A stretch of DNA of 5,159 nucleotides from Clostridia bacterium (lineage in GTDB: Bacteria > Bacillota > Sulfobacillia > SLMV01): assembly GCA_007133365.1 (NCBI GenBank), contig SLMV01000058.1:1-5159 (forward strand). Direction: 5' to 3'. Made by a program: the position numbers and the translations under genes. The notes beneath the pieces were generated by a model, which saw only the letters and a list, made by a program, of their open reading frames with translations, made no database searches and was not told the origin of the DNA. Shown one piece after another: positions 1 to 5,159 of the stretch; the first letter of the stretch is position 1; each line of letters opens with the position of its first letter.

Positions 1-184
1 AAGGATCAACCATTATTCATAAATTAGAGGAATTTGGGGAAAATGTGTCGAAAAATTCAGTAAGATGCCATATATATCTTCATTATGTTCACATTTCTGC
101 CGGCCTTACCTGATTCAACCGGAAAGGAGGCAAGGGAATTCGCCGATTTCGTTAGATTAATCAATTAGGGAGGTTGTATAACTC
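1..184 (+). promoter_or_regulatory. Leader and promoter region upstream of the permease-hydrolase operon
   Basis: No open frame here looks coding. The left half (about 1-90) is AT-rich and holds TAAGAT (61-66) and TATATA (71-76), either of which could be a -10 box, but neither has a convincing TTGACA-like -35 at normal spacing, so no promoter is assigned. The right half contains a perfect Shine-Dalgarno-like AAAGGAGG (123-130) with no ATG, GTG or TTG at a useful distance. That site can pair imperfectly with 98-107: TGCC with GGCA and CCTT with AAGG around a small internal loop. The ribosome binding site that serves the permease is a second one, AGGGAGG at 167-173. Confidence 0.4.
167..173 (+). 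promoter_or_regulatory. Ribosome binding site of the permease gene
   Basis: AGGGAGG lies 11 bases upstream of the ATG at 185, which is slightly long but usable in Gram-positive bacteria. An in-frame TAA (179-181) just upstream of that ATG excludes any longer protein, so this site fixes the start. Confidence 0.7.
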
Positions 185-1507
185 ATGGTACCTGTTCCAT
201 CTTTATGGGGTCTTATTCCACTGTTAGTCTTTATCGCGTTGGTCTTTAAGGGATGGAATCCAATTGCAGCGATCGTCACATCCTTAATCGTCGGTGCCAT
301 TATGGGCGCGGTCCCACCAGCTGAAGTAGCCGCGGCGATTCAAGAAGGAATGGGATCCTTCATCGCTTATGTCGGTCTCATCATCATGGCCGGCGGTGGT
401 TTAGGAAAAGTGGCGGAAGAAACGGGTGCAGCGAGGAAAATCGTCAGGTTCATCGTCTATCGTGTTGGCGTTACAACTCCAGCAAAGGCAATGATCGGTA
501 CGATGATCGCCTCCGCCCTTTTGGTTGCACTTTTGGGCACGCTGGCAGGCGCTAATGCCGTTATCGCCCCGGTTGTTATCCCAATCGTGGCAGCCGCAGG
601 ACTCTCCTCCAGCGTCGTCGCCGTCATCTTCCAAGGTGCCGGTGCCACAGGGTTATTCCTCGGTCCCTTTACCCCCCCCATGGTGACGCTAATGGGCCTT
701 ACGGATCTTACTTATCCGCAGGTCCTTCTGGGAGCCGGCATCCCTGTCTCCATAGTGCTCTGGATCACGACATATATCTACTGCCAACGTATTTTGCCTA
801 GGAGCATTAAAGAGCATCCATACGATGAAGAAGCGGTTGCCGTCTTAAGTGAAGACAATGACACACCCAAAACGGCCCGCCAAGAATCAATCGCTAATCA
901 GGCAACCTTCGCTTTCATTATCGCTTTACTTGGCTTCATCGTCTACGGAATTATCATTGAAGGTGGTGCAACTTTCGCCATCTTCGTCATCCTAGCCACT
1001 GCCATCGTAACGGGACTGGTCGGCCGATTACACCCAACCAAACTGGCCGAGACCTTCATCGACGGGGCCAAACCCCTGACCTGGCTTTTCATCCAGTTCG
1101 TGCTTTTCTCCCCGTTCTTGAAGTTTATTGAAGACATGGGTGCATTTGAAGCCGTCAAGAATCTCTTGCTACCCTACATCGAAGCTGGCGGTCAAGGACT
1201 CCTGGTCTTTCTCGCATCTCTAATCGGAGTAGTCGGTGTCCCCGGCGCTGCCGTCGCCCAAAAGGTGGTCCTTCACGAGATGTTCGGCGGTATGGTCGAA
1301 ACCCTTGCGGTGCCAATGGCAGTATGGGTGCTGGCATTGTTGGTTGGTTCTCAAATCACGTCGTTCCTCTATCCAACCGGAGACACGCTGGGCGCAATGG
1401 GTCTTGCCCGTTCGGACGATCTTCGCAACATGATTATCTTCGGCGTCGTCGCCACCATTCCGGTCCTCATATACGTAGCAATTCGCGTGTTCTTGTTTGC
1501 CATGTAA
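185..1507 (+). CDS. Ion transporter superfamily permease (NhaC/GntP/CitMHS-like)
   Basis: This is a 440-residue, very hydrophobic inner-membrane protein, probably an ion-coupled carrier for an organic anion, amino acid or peptide-like solute. Length and layout fit the ion transporter superfamily: two halves of about five or six membrane segments each. A hydrophilic, charged cytoplasmic-type loop (about residues 203-238) separates the halves. Each half has a Gly/Pro/Ala-rich stretch typical of the re-entrant hairpins that bind substrate and cation. In the N half these are GANAVIAPVVIPI (122-134) and GLFLGPFTPP (156-165). In the C half they are GVPGAAVAQK (351-360) and YPTGDTLGAMGLARSDD (396-412). 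Family membership rests on these motifs and topology; NhaC-like, GntP-like and citrate-transporter-like labels are all possible, and the substrate cannot be read. The gene ends with tandem stops (TAATAA). The serine hydrolase gene starts 21 bases downstream, so the two are probably co-transcribed and may handle the same compound. Confidence 0.82.
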   Translation: MVPVPSLWGLIPLLVFIALVFKGWNPIAAIVTSLIVGAIMGAVPPAEVAAAIQEGMGSFIAYVGLIIMAGGGLGKVAEETGAARKIVRFIVYRVGVTTPAKAMIGTMIASALLVALLGTLAGANAVIAPVVIPIVAAAGLSSSVVAVIFQGAGATGLFLGPFTPPMVTLMGLTDLTYPQVLLGAGIPVSIVLWITTYIYCQRILPRSIKEHPYDEEAVAVLSEDNDTPKTARQESIANQATFAFIIALLGFIVYGIIIEGGATFAIFVILATAIVTGLVGRLHPTKLAETFIDGAKPLTWLFIQFVLFSPFLKFIEDMGAFEAVKNLLLPYIEAGGQGLLVFLASLIGVVGVPGAAVAQKVVLHEMFGGMVETLAVPMAVWVLALLVGSQITSFLYPTGDTLGAMGLARSDDLRNMIIFGVVATIPVLIYVAIRVFLFAM

Positions 1508-1514
1508 TAACACT

Positions 1515-1523
1515 AGGAGGAGG
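1515..1523 (+). promoter_or_regulatory. Strong ribosome binding site of the serine hydrolase gene
   Basis: AGGAGGAGG lies between the permease stop and the ATG at 1529, 5 to 8 bases upstream depending on which GGAGG pairs. It overlaps an in-frame TAG (1514-1516), so the hydrolase cannot start earlier. This rules out a missed N-terminal signal peptide. Confidence 0.85.
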
Positions 1524-1528
1524 TCAAG

Positions 1529-2320
1529 ATGTCACTGGACCAGCTCGGACAACAACTTAAAAGAATCACTGACTCAGTCACTGGCAAGTGCAGCGTCACA
1601 ATCTCGACGCCCGAAGGCGACTTCGACATCAATGGCAGCGCGAAACTGTCCGCTGCCAGTCTCATCAAGATTCCCATCCTGCTCGAAGCCTTCCGGCAGG
1701 TCGAGGTGGGGATCCTCGATCTTAACCAGCCCATTGACATCCCTCCAGAGGAGAAGGTGGGAGGAATGGGGGTACTGACACGCCTATCCGATGGAATGAC
1801 CTTACCCTTTCGCGATGTTATCACCTTAATGATCATTGTATCGGATAACACGGCGACCAACCTTGTGATTGATCAAGTGGGACTTGAACGAGTTAACGCC
1901 CTTTGCTCCGAGCTGAATGCGGAGCAAACCGTTCTTGGCCGGCGGCTGATGGATCTAAAAGCGCGCGAAGAAGGCCGTGATAACTTCACCTCGGCAAACG
2001 ACACGGTCATCTTTCTTCGTGAAGTGACGGAGGGATCCTTAGTGGGTTCCGAGGGCCGTCAGGAAATGATTGAGATCCTAAAGCAGCAGCAGTTTAATAC
2101 TAAACTGCCGGCTCGAATTCCCAAAGGCGTACCTGGCGATCCCGTTTTGGCACACAAAACGGGCGAACTTCCGGGTGTCGAACACGATGCCGGTATCTTC
2201 ATGAATCAAGGGACCAACGTCTATGTCGCTGGATTATTCACGGAACTATCCGATAACCTTGACGGCCAAGAAGCCCTCGCCGCAATCGGCGAGGCCGTCT
2301 ACAACTACCTCCACGAATGA
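1529..2320 (+). CDS. Cytoplasmic class A beta-lactamase-fold serine hydrolase
   Basis: This 263-residue protein has the penicillin-binding/class A beta-lactamase fold (beta-lactamase2 type). The active-site motifs are in the right order and spacing: S44-L-I-K47 (SxxK, nucleophile Ser44), S105-D106-N107 (SDN) and K210-T211-G212 (KTG). The omega-loop region (about 138-153) reads RRLMDLKAREEGRDNF and has no ExxxN motif, so the Glu166 and Asn170 that drive deacylation in true beta-lactamases are not evident. There is no N-terminal hydrophobic segment, and an in-frame stop just before the start excludes a longer form, so the enzyme should be cytoplasmic. Together these point to a peptidase, amidase or esterase rather than a resistance enzyme; the substrate is unknown. 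It follows the permease by 21 bases behind a strong ribosome binding site, suggesting cleavage of whatever the permease imports. It ends just before a strong hairpin. Fold assignment is secure; function is inferred. Confidence 0.88.
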   Translation: MSLDQLGQQLKRITDSVTGKCSVTISTPEGDFDINGSAKLSAASLIKIPILLEAFRQVEVGILDLNQPIDIPPEEKVGGMGVLTRLSDGMTLPFRDVITLMIIVSDNTATNLVIDQVGLERVNALCSELNAEQTVLGRRLMDLKAREEGRDNFTSANDTVIFLREVTEGSLVGSEGRQEMIEILKQQQFNTKLPARIPKGVPGDPVLAHKTGELPGVEHDAGIFMNQGTNVYVAGLFTELSDNLDGQEALAAIGEAVYNYLHE

Positions 2321-2325
2321 TCGAA

Positions 2326-2352
2326 GAGGCGAGTCCGGCTCGGACTCGCCTC
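2326..2352. terminator. Hairpin between convergent genes, probable bidirectional terminator
   Basis: A perfect 12-bp GC-rich inverted repeat (GAGGCGAGTCCG at 2326-2337, complement at 2341-2352) closes a 3-base loop. It starts 5 bases after the serine hydrolase stop and lies 23 bases beyond the stop of the opposing lipoprotein gene, the expected place for a shared terminator. Neither side has a clear T-tract (the plus side reads ATCTTCACCTTCC), so intrinsic termination may be weak; it could instead protect 3' ends or stall polymerase. Confidence 0.65.
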
Positions 2353-2375
2353 ATCTTCACCTTCCATCTCAAAGA

Positions 2376-3302
2376 CTAGTTCCTAAATAACAAGATGCCG
2401 CGAACGTGGCCATCCGCTTCCACGATAATTCCGACCTCATCGCCCAGTTCCAGCGCCTCTTCTTTGACTTGCTCCTTGCCTCCACTGACTGGATCCTGTT
2501 GGTGAATAACCACATCCCCAGCCAGTGTATAGGTCCGCTCCAATCCGGTTTCGGTCGCTTCGATTGTAATCTTGGCTTCGTCGCGACCGAGTTTAACGAG
2601 TCGTCCTTCCACGAAGCGCTCGCCACGACGAGGATCGGCCGGCGCCAATGGCGTATAGGTGGCGGTAGCAACCAGGTCGTCGTCGAACGGCAAAGGCTCT
2701 TCGATATAAGAAGAACCTGCCAACGTGTAACGGGCCTCCTCGTCCACCCAAATCTGTACACGTGACACCGTATCGAGCGCCGCGACCGTATTGACGAGAG
2801 ATTGCACAATGAGGTCCTCATAATCACTTTCCATTGTCTCGATTTCCTTAGAGAAAGATACGGTCAGCACTCCATTTGCAATATCCAAGTCGAACACGTG
2901 GATTTCGACTGGAGGCAAGACGTCAACGGCGTTTTCCCAGGCGGCAATCCGATTCTCAACAGGAGTTCCGATTGCCGGGTCTTCAACCTCAACCGCCTCC
3001 ATCCAAAATCCGCGAGGATGGGGCACAAAGACCGTGATTCCGTTTTCAACTCTGTCTGGGAGGTCACCCGACTCACCTTCTTCACCATTCTTTGGTTGGC
3101 TGGGACGATCTTCGTCGATTTCCTCAGAGCCCGAATTCCTTTCGTCCGCCCTGTCCGTGGCACCATCATGCCCTTGATCTATTTCAAAGACATCGCCCGG
3201 TATCTCCGGCAGCCCCTCAAAGAGTCCACACCCTGATGCTAGCACGATGCCGAGCATGAGACTGAAGAGGAAATACCAAAATGTACGTCCTTTCAACATC
3301 AT
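2376..3302 (-). CDS. GerMN-domain lipoprotein with an extra C-terminal domain
   Basis: This 308-residue protein is predicted to be anchored on the outer face of the cytoplasmic membrane. Residues 1-24 form a lipoprotein signal: Lys4 and Arg6, a hydrophobic core, then LASGC with Cys25 as the lipidated residue. Residues about 28-86 are an acidic, low-complexity, probably disordered linker. Residues about 88-197 match a GerMN domain by pattern: a VFVPHPRGFW strand, the NGVLTVSFSKE segment (143-153), a helix with LVNTVAALDTV (169-179) and the closing VQIWVDEE strand. GerM of Bacillus subtilis is a lipoprotein of sporulation and germination, and GerMN domains occur in other sporulation proteins; a similar role is inferred here. 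Residues about 228-308 form a second, beta-rich domain that I cannot name. Two adjacent ATG codons (3302 and 3299) can start the protein; the weak TGGGGA site (complement of 3306-3311) suits the second better. It is transcribed divergently from the MFS gene and convergently with the hydrolase. Confidence 0.85.
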   Translation of the reverse strand: MMLKGRTFWYFLFSLMLGIVLASGCGLFEGLPEIPGDVFEIDQGHDGATDRADERNSGSEEIDEDRPSQPKNGEEGESGDLPDRVENGITVFVPHPRGFWMEAVEVEDPAIGTPVENRIAAWENAVDVLPPVEIHVFDLDIANGVLTVSFSKEIETMESDYEDLIVQSLVNTVAALDTVSRVQIWVDEEARYTLAGSSYIEEPLPFDDDLVATATYTPLAPADPRRGERFVEGRLVKLGRDEAKITIEATETGLERTYTLAGDVVIHQQDPVSGGKEQVKEEALELGDEVGIIVEADGHVRGILLFRN

Positions 3303-3527
3303 GATGTCCCCACTTTCCCTATAAATCTTACTCTCATTGTATCCTCAATCTGTTACTAAAAGATGACGAAAGTGTGCAAAATCCATAAAACCTCACCAAA
3401 TAAGATAAGCCATGCACCCGAACCTAAAGGAGTTTGTCGATCCTCGTATAACTATGTATGGGTGTCGCCTCGATAAATCTTGGATTCTGATGAAGACCTG
3501 GCAACGCGATCTGATTAGACATGGTGT
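3303..3527. promoter_or_regulatory. Divergent intergenic region between the lipoprotein and MFS genes
   Basis: These 225 bases must hold promoters in both directions. Toward the lipoprotein, the complement of 3336-3343 reads GATACAAT. That resembles a sigma-E -10 element (CATACAnT), and its TACAAT part resembles a sigma-A -10 box. A partial sigma-E-like -35, TCATCTT, is the complement of 3360-3366 with a 16-base spacer, a little long. Toward the MFS gene there is TATAAC (3447-3452) but no good -35. AAAGGAG (3426-3432) resembles a ribosome binding site but has no start codon at normal distance. CCTCGTATAA (3443-3450 core) and CCTCGATAAA (3468-3477 region) form a loose direct repeat. No convincing operator palindrome was seen. 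Confidence 0.35.
3336..3366 (-). promoter_or_regulatory. Candidate promoter of the GerMN lipoprotein gene (sigma-E-like or sigma-A-like)
   Basis: Read on the minus strand, TCATCTT (from 3366) is followed after 16 bases by GATACAAT (ending at 3336), leaving a leader of about 30 bases before the ATG. In B. subtilis, germM-type sporulation genes are expressed in the mother cell under sigma-E, whose -10 element is close to CATACAAT. The match here is partial and the spacing slightly long, so a housekeeping promoter using TACAAT is equally possible. Confidence 0.25.
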
Positions 3528-4958
3528 GTGATAATCGTGCAATTTTTTAAAAACATGGTGCGCGATCCCAAAAGACGCAAACAGATCACCCTGTTGTCAT
3601 TGGTGACCGCAGCTTTTGCCACCATTTTGAGTATCAGCATGATCCGGATCGCAGCGCCTTATATTCAAGAAGAATTTCTCCTTCGCTATTCGGAACTAAC
3701 CTGGATCCATAATAGTTACCAAATTGCCTATGCGATTCTATTGCCCGTCATGGGGCAAGTCGGCGATCGGCTTGGCCGACGGACCTTTCTGCTTTTGGGC
3801 CTGAGTGTTTTCGCCCTAGGTTCCTTTCTCTGTGGGATTTCCTGGGACCTTCTTTCTCTCAGTGCGTTCCGCGTCATCCAAGGTATGGGTGCCTCCGCGA
3901 TCTTTACCAACGCTTTGGTCTTAGCGACCCAAACTTACCCCAGTCAAGAACGGGGCCGAATCATGGGGATCTGGGCCATGGGTGTGTCGTTGGGATCCGT
4001 TGCGGGGCCCTCCATCGCCGGTTTCATCATCCAGGTATCGAGCTGGCGCTTCGTCTTTTTTGTCAAGATTATCTTCCTTCTTTTCTCACTGGTAACCATT
4101 CTCAGCCAGGTGCGACATGAAGTCCGACCTAAACCCGTCACAACACCCTTTGATTATACCGGCACCATCATCCTTGCGGTGATGCTCACCACTTTCGTCA
4201 CCGGCACGGTAACCGGTGCCGAGACGGGCTGGTTGAATCGCAATGTCATCTTGTTGCTCGCTGTCGCGCTCTCATTGGGCCCGGTATTCTTTCGCATTGA
4301 AGCCAAAAAGGAGGCGCCCATCGTCGACCCTTCGCTCTTTCGCAATCGTATGTTCATTGCGGGGGTATTGTGCGGCGGTATGCATCTCGTCGTCATTCAG
4401 GGCATCAACTTCCTAATGCCGCTCTTTCTAGCTCGCGTCCACGAAGTAAGTGCTCTTTCCGTCGGACTCTTGATGCTTCCTCAAGCGGCTGTCCGGTTCG
4501 TCATCTCCCCCATCTCCGGCATCATGGCCGATCGCTATGGCAATCAGCTTCCCGTCATGCTAGGCATCATTGTACGCACCATCTCCCTGGGGACAATGGC
4601 TTTTTTCACACCGGAAACCAGCCTGGTTTTGATTGGATTCGCACTCATGATGGACGGGACCGGAGCGGCCTTAATCTGGGCCCCATCGCTTAATGCGGCC
4701 CTCTCTTCTTACCCTGATGAAAAAGCAGGGTCTGTCACGGGTATTTTTAACATGCTCCGCTTTGTGATGGCCATCGGCGGCACCGTATTGGTTGGTGTAA
4801 TCTTGGAGACGGCCTTCGTCAGCATACCCTCCGTGGGCCCCGTGCCCGGCTTTTTCCATGCCTATCTGACCCTGACCGTGCTCACTCTGTTGACCATGAC
4901 CCGCGTTCGCGATCTCCGCCAACTTCCGGATCCAAATTCTCTTCAAAATCACCATTAG
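3528..4958 (+). CDS. MFS efflux transporter, DHA2 (EmrB/QacA) type
   Basis: A 476-residue integral membrane protein of the major facilitator superfamily, with length and sequence matching the 14-segment DHA2 drug:H+ antiporters. Recognisable motifs are motif A G76QVGDRLGRR85 after segment 2, motif B around Arg115 (FRVIQGMGAS), the antiporter motif C region GVSLGSVAGPSIAG (152-165), and a second motif A-like loop GIMADRYG (331-338). Family members export drugs, dyes or metabolites using the proton gradient; the substrate cannot be read. Three positions are unusual. The segment 1 Asp of the LDxT signature is Ser35 in ILSISMIRIAAP, with Arg40 nearby. The usual N-x-P after the WR-aromatic signature is replaced by Lys180 and Ile182 in SWRFVFFVKII. 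The start is uncertain: GTG 3528 is the earliest possible because TAG lies in frame at 3516-3518, but no clear Shine-Dalgarno precedes it or the alternatives (GTG 3537, ATG 3555). Its 3' end overlaps the opposing deacetylase gene by 77 bases. Confidence 0.88.
   Translation: MIIVQFFKNMVRDPKRRKQITLLSLVTAAFATILSISMIRIAAPYIQEEFLLRYSELTWIHNSYQIAYAILLPVMGQVGDRLGRRTFLLLGLSVFALGSFLCGISWDLLSLSAFRVIQGMGASAIFTNALVLATQTYPSQERGRIMGIWAMGVSLGSVAGPSIAGFIIQVSSWRFVFFVKIIFLLFSLVTILSQVRHEVRPKPVTTPFDYTGTIILAVMLTTFVTGTVTGAETGWLNRNVILLLAVALSLGPVFFRIEAKKEAPIVDPSLFRNRMFIAGVLCGGMHLVVIQGINFLMPLFLARVHEVSALSVGLLMLPQAAVRFVISPISGIMADRYGNQLPVMLGIIVRTISLGTMAFFTPETSLVLIGFALMMDGTGAALIWAPSLNAALSSYPDEKAGSVTGIFNMLRFVMAIGGTVLVGVILETAFVSIPSVGPVPGFFHAYLTLTVLTLLTMTRVRDLRQLPDPNSLQNHH
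4718..4751 (+). repeat. 34-base direct repeat, copy 1 (inside the MFS gene)
   Basis: This segment begins TGAAAAAGCAGGGTCTG and encodes part of DEKAGSVTGIFN in the MFS protein, where it is in frame and conserved in character. It is identical to the last 34 bases of the window. The preceding base differs (A at 4717, G at 5125). Confidence 0.95.
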
Positions 4959-5142
4959 GATCGGAGCCTTCAGGATCGGCCAATTCGCGGGGCGGATAGC
5001 GTAGCAGTCGGGATAACGGGGCTAGACGATAACCTTTTTCCTTTAATCCCTCGATAATCCCCGGCAATGCGTCCACCGTGCGTTGCCGGCTCGCGCCTCC
5101 AGAACCCACCAGGCTCCCACCATCGTGAAAAAGCAGGGTCTG
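4882..5142 (-). CDS. Polysaccharide deacetylase (NodB family), C-terminal fragment, 5' end missing
   Basis: The minus-strand frame, open from about 5142 down to a stop at 4882-4884, encodes the last ~86 residues of a probable polysaccharide deacetylase. It starts QTLLFHDGGSLVGSGGASR, then RQRTVDALPGIIEGLKEKG and YRLAPLSRLL. This matches the family's C-terminal pattern: a hydrophobic strand ending in HDGG (whose His is a catalytic-site residue in NodB enzymes), an Arg-x-x-Thr helix with ALP, and a GYR-x-x-x-L strand. Such enzymes remove acetyl groups from peptidoglycan, chitin-like or other surface glycans. After the conserved core there is an acidic, probably disordered tail of about 35 residues. 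The catalytic N-terminal part lies beyond the window. Upstream of Gln the frame meets TGA (5143-5145) and then TAA, inside a 34-base copy of MFS sequence, so the true upstream coding sequence has been replaced or lost here. A GTG at 5109 is not the start, because HDGG lies upstream of it in frame. Confidence 0.72.
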   Translation of the reverse strand, partial: QTLLFHDGGSLVGSGGASRQRTVDALPGIIEGLKEKGYRLAPLSRLLRYPPRELADPEGSDPNGDFEENLDPEVGGDRERGSWSTE

Positions 5143-5159
5143 TCACGGGTATTTTTAAC
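5126..5159 (+). repeat. 34-base direct repeat, copy 2 (window terminus, probable chimera)
   Basis: An exact copy of 4718-4751, offset by 408 bases and running to the last base of the window, so its true length is unknown. Its first ~14 bases also make sense as deacetylase coding sequence on the other strand (T-L-L-F before HDGG). Beyond that the deacetylase frame hits TGA and TAA. This suggests a join at a short shared sequence rather than a natural repeat. Confidence 0.93.

Noticed and set aside
1513..1860. 115-residue minus-strand frame opposite the hydrolase
   Set aside because: It lies opposite the SxxK and SDN motif region of the hydrolase and shows no domain or start signal.
1529..2320. 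Antibiotic-resistance beta-lactamase
   Set aside because: No signal peptide is possible and the ExxxN motif is missing; only the fold and the SxxK, SDN and KTG motifs are shared.
2369..2827. 152-residue minus-strand frame overlapping the lipoprotein gene in another frame
   Set aside because: Rich in Arg, Trp, Ser and Cys in a non-protein-like way and fully inside the better-supported lipoprotein frame.
2802..3236. 144-residue plus-strand open frame antisense to the lipoprotein gene
   Set aside because: It lies wholly opposite a gene with a lipobox and GerMN domain, has no ribosome binding site or recognisable domain, and its composition looks like a shadow translation.
4671..4955. 94-residue minus-strand frame opposite the MFS 3' end
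   Set aside because: A shadow frame of the MFS gene. Part of its sequence reappears at the window end only because of the 34-base repeat.
4957..4979. Tandem AGGATCGG motifs as a regulatory repeat or terminator
   Set aside because: They are two short copies inside the deacetylase tail coding sequence (encoding similar Asp-Pro-rich residues) and do not form a hairpin.
5107..5109. GTG at 5109-5107 (minus strand) as start of a complete 75-residue protein
   Set aside because: The conserved LLFHDGGSLVGS segment lies upstream of it in the same frame, so this is an internal Val of a truncated deacetylase.
1..5159. CRISPR array, tRNA or rRNA gene, insertion sequence or phage attachment site
   Set aside because: No spaced repeat series, cloverleaf-like segment, transposase or terminal inverted repeats were seen. 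The only long exact repeat is the 34-base pair at the right end.

Overview
The window looks like a short contig from a Gram-positive, probably endospore-forming Bacillota (Firmicutes) genome. The reasons are a lipoprotein with a GerMN (germination/sporulation protein M) domain, strong AGGAGG-type ribosome binding sites, and a NodB-type polysaccharide deacetylase C-terminus of the kind common in spore formers. Base composition looks near-balanced by eye, not AT-rich. No genus can be named from the sequence alone.

Layout. Positions 1-184 are a leader or promoter region without a gene. A two-gene plus-strand operon follows: an ion-transporter-superfamily permease (185-1507) and, 21 bases later, a cytoplasmic class A beta-lactamase-fold serine hydrolase (1529-2320). 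A 12-bp GC-rich hairpin (2326-2352) separates this operon from a convergent minus-strand gene (2376-3302) for a GerMN-domain lipoprotein. A 225-base divergent intergenic region (3303-3527) leads into a plus-strand 14-TM-type MFS efflux transporter (3528-4958). Its last 77 bases overlap, tail to tail, a minus-strand gene fragment encoding the C-terminal end of a polysaccharide deacetylase (4882 to about 5142).

How the genes may work together. The permease and hydrolase are probably co-transcribed. The hydrolase has no export signal, so the pair reads as import of a small organic anion, peptide or amide followed by cytoplasmic cleavage; the substrate is unknown. The hydrolase keeps SxxK, SDN and KTG but lacks the ExxxN omega-loop motif of true class A beta-lactamases, so antibiotic resistance is not the favoured reading. 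The lipoprotein probably acts on the outer face of a membrane in the mother cell or spore. The MFS protein is probably a drug or metabolite exporter with unusual intramembrane residues. The deacetylase fragment would act on peptidoglycan or another cell-surface glycan.

The clearest anomaly is at the right end. The last 34 bases (5126-5159) exactly repeat 4718-4751, which lies inside the MFS gene, and this repeat interrupts the deacetylase frame with stop codons just upstream of its HDGG motif. It is most simply an assembly or amplification chimera, or less likely a real 408-bp tandem duplication. I saw no convincing undescribed defence, mobile or RNA system; the most interesting biology is the permease-hydrolase pair and the two-domain GerMN lipoprotein.
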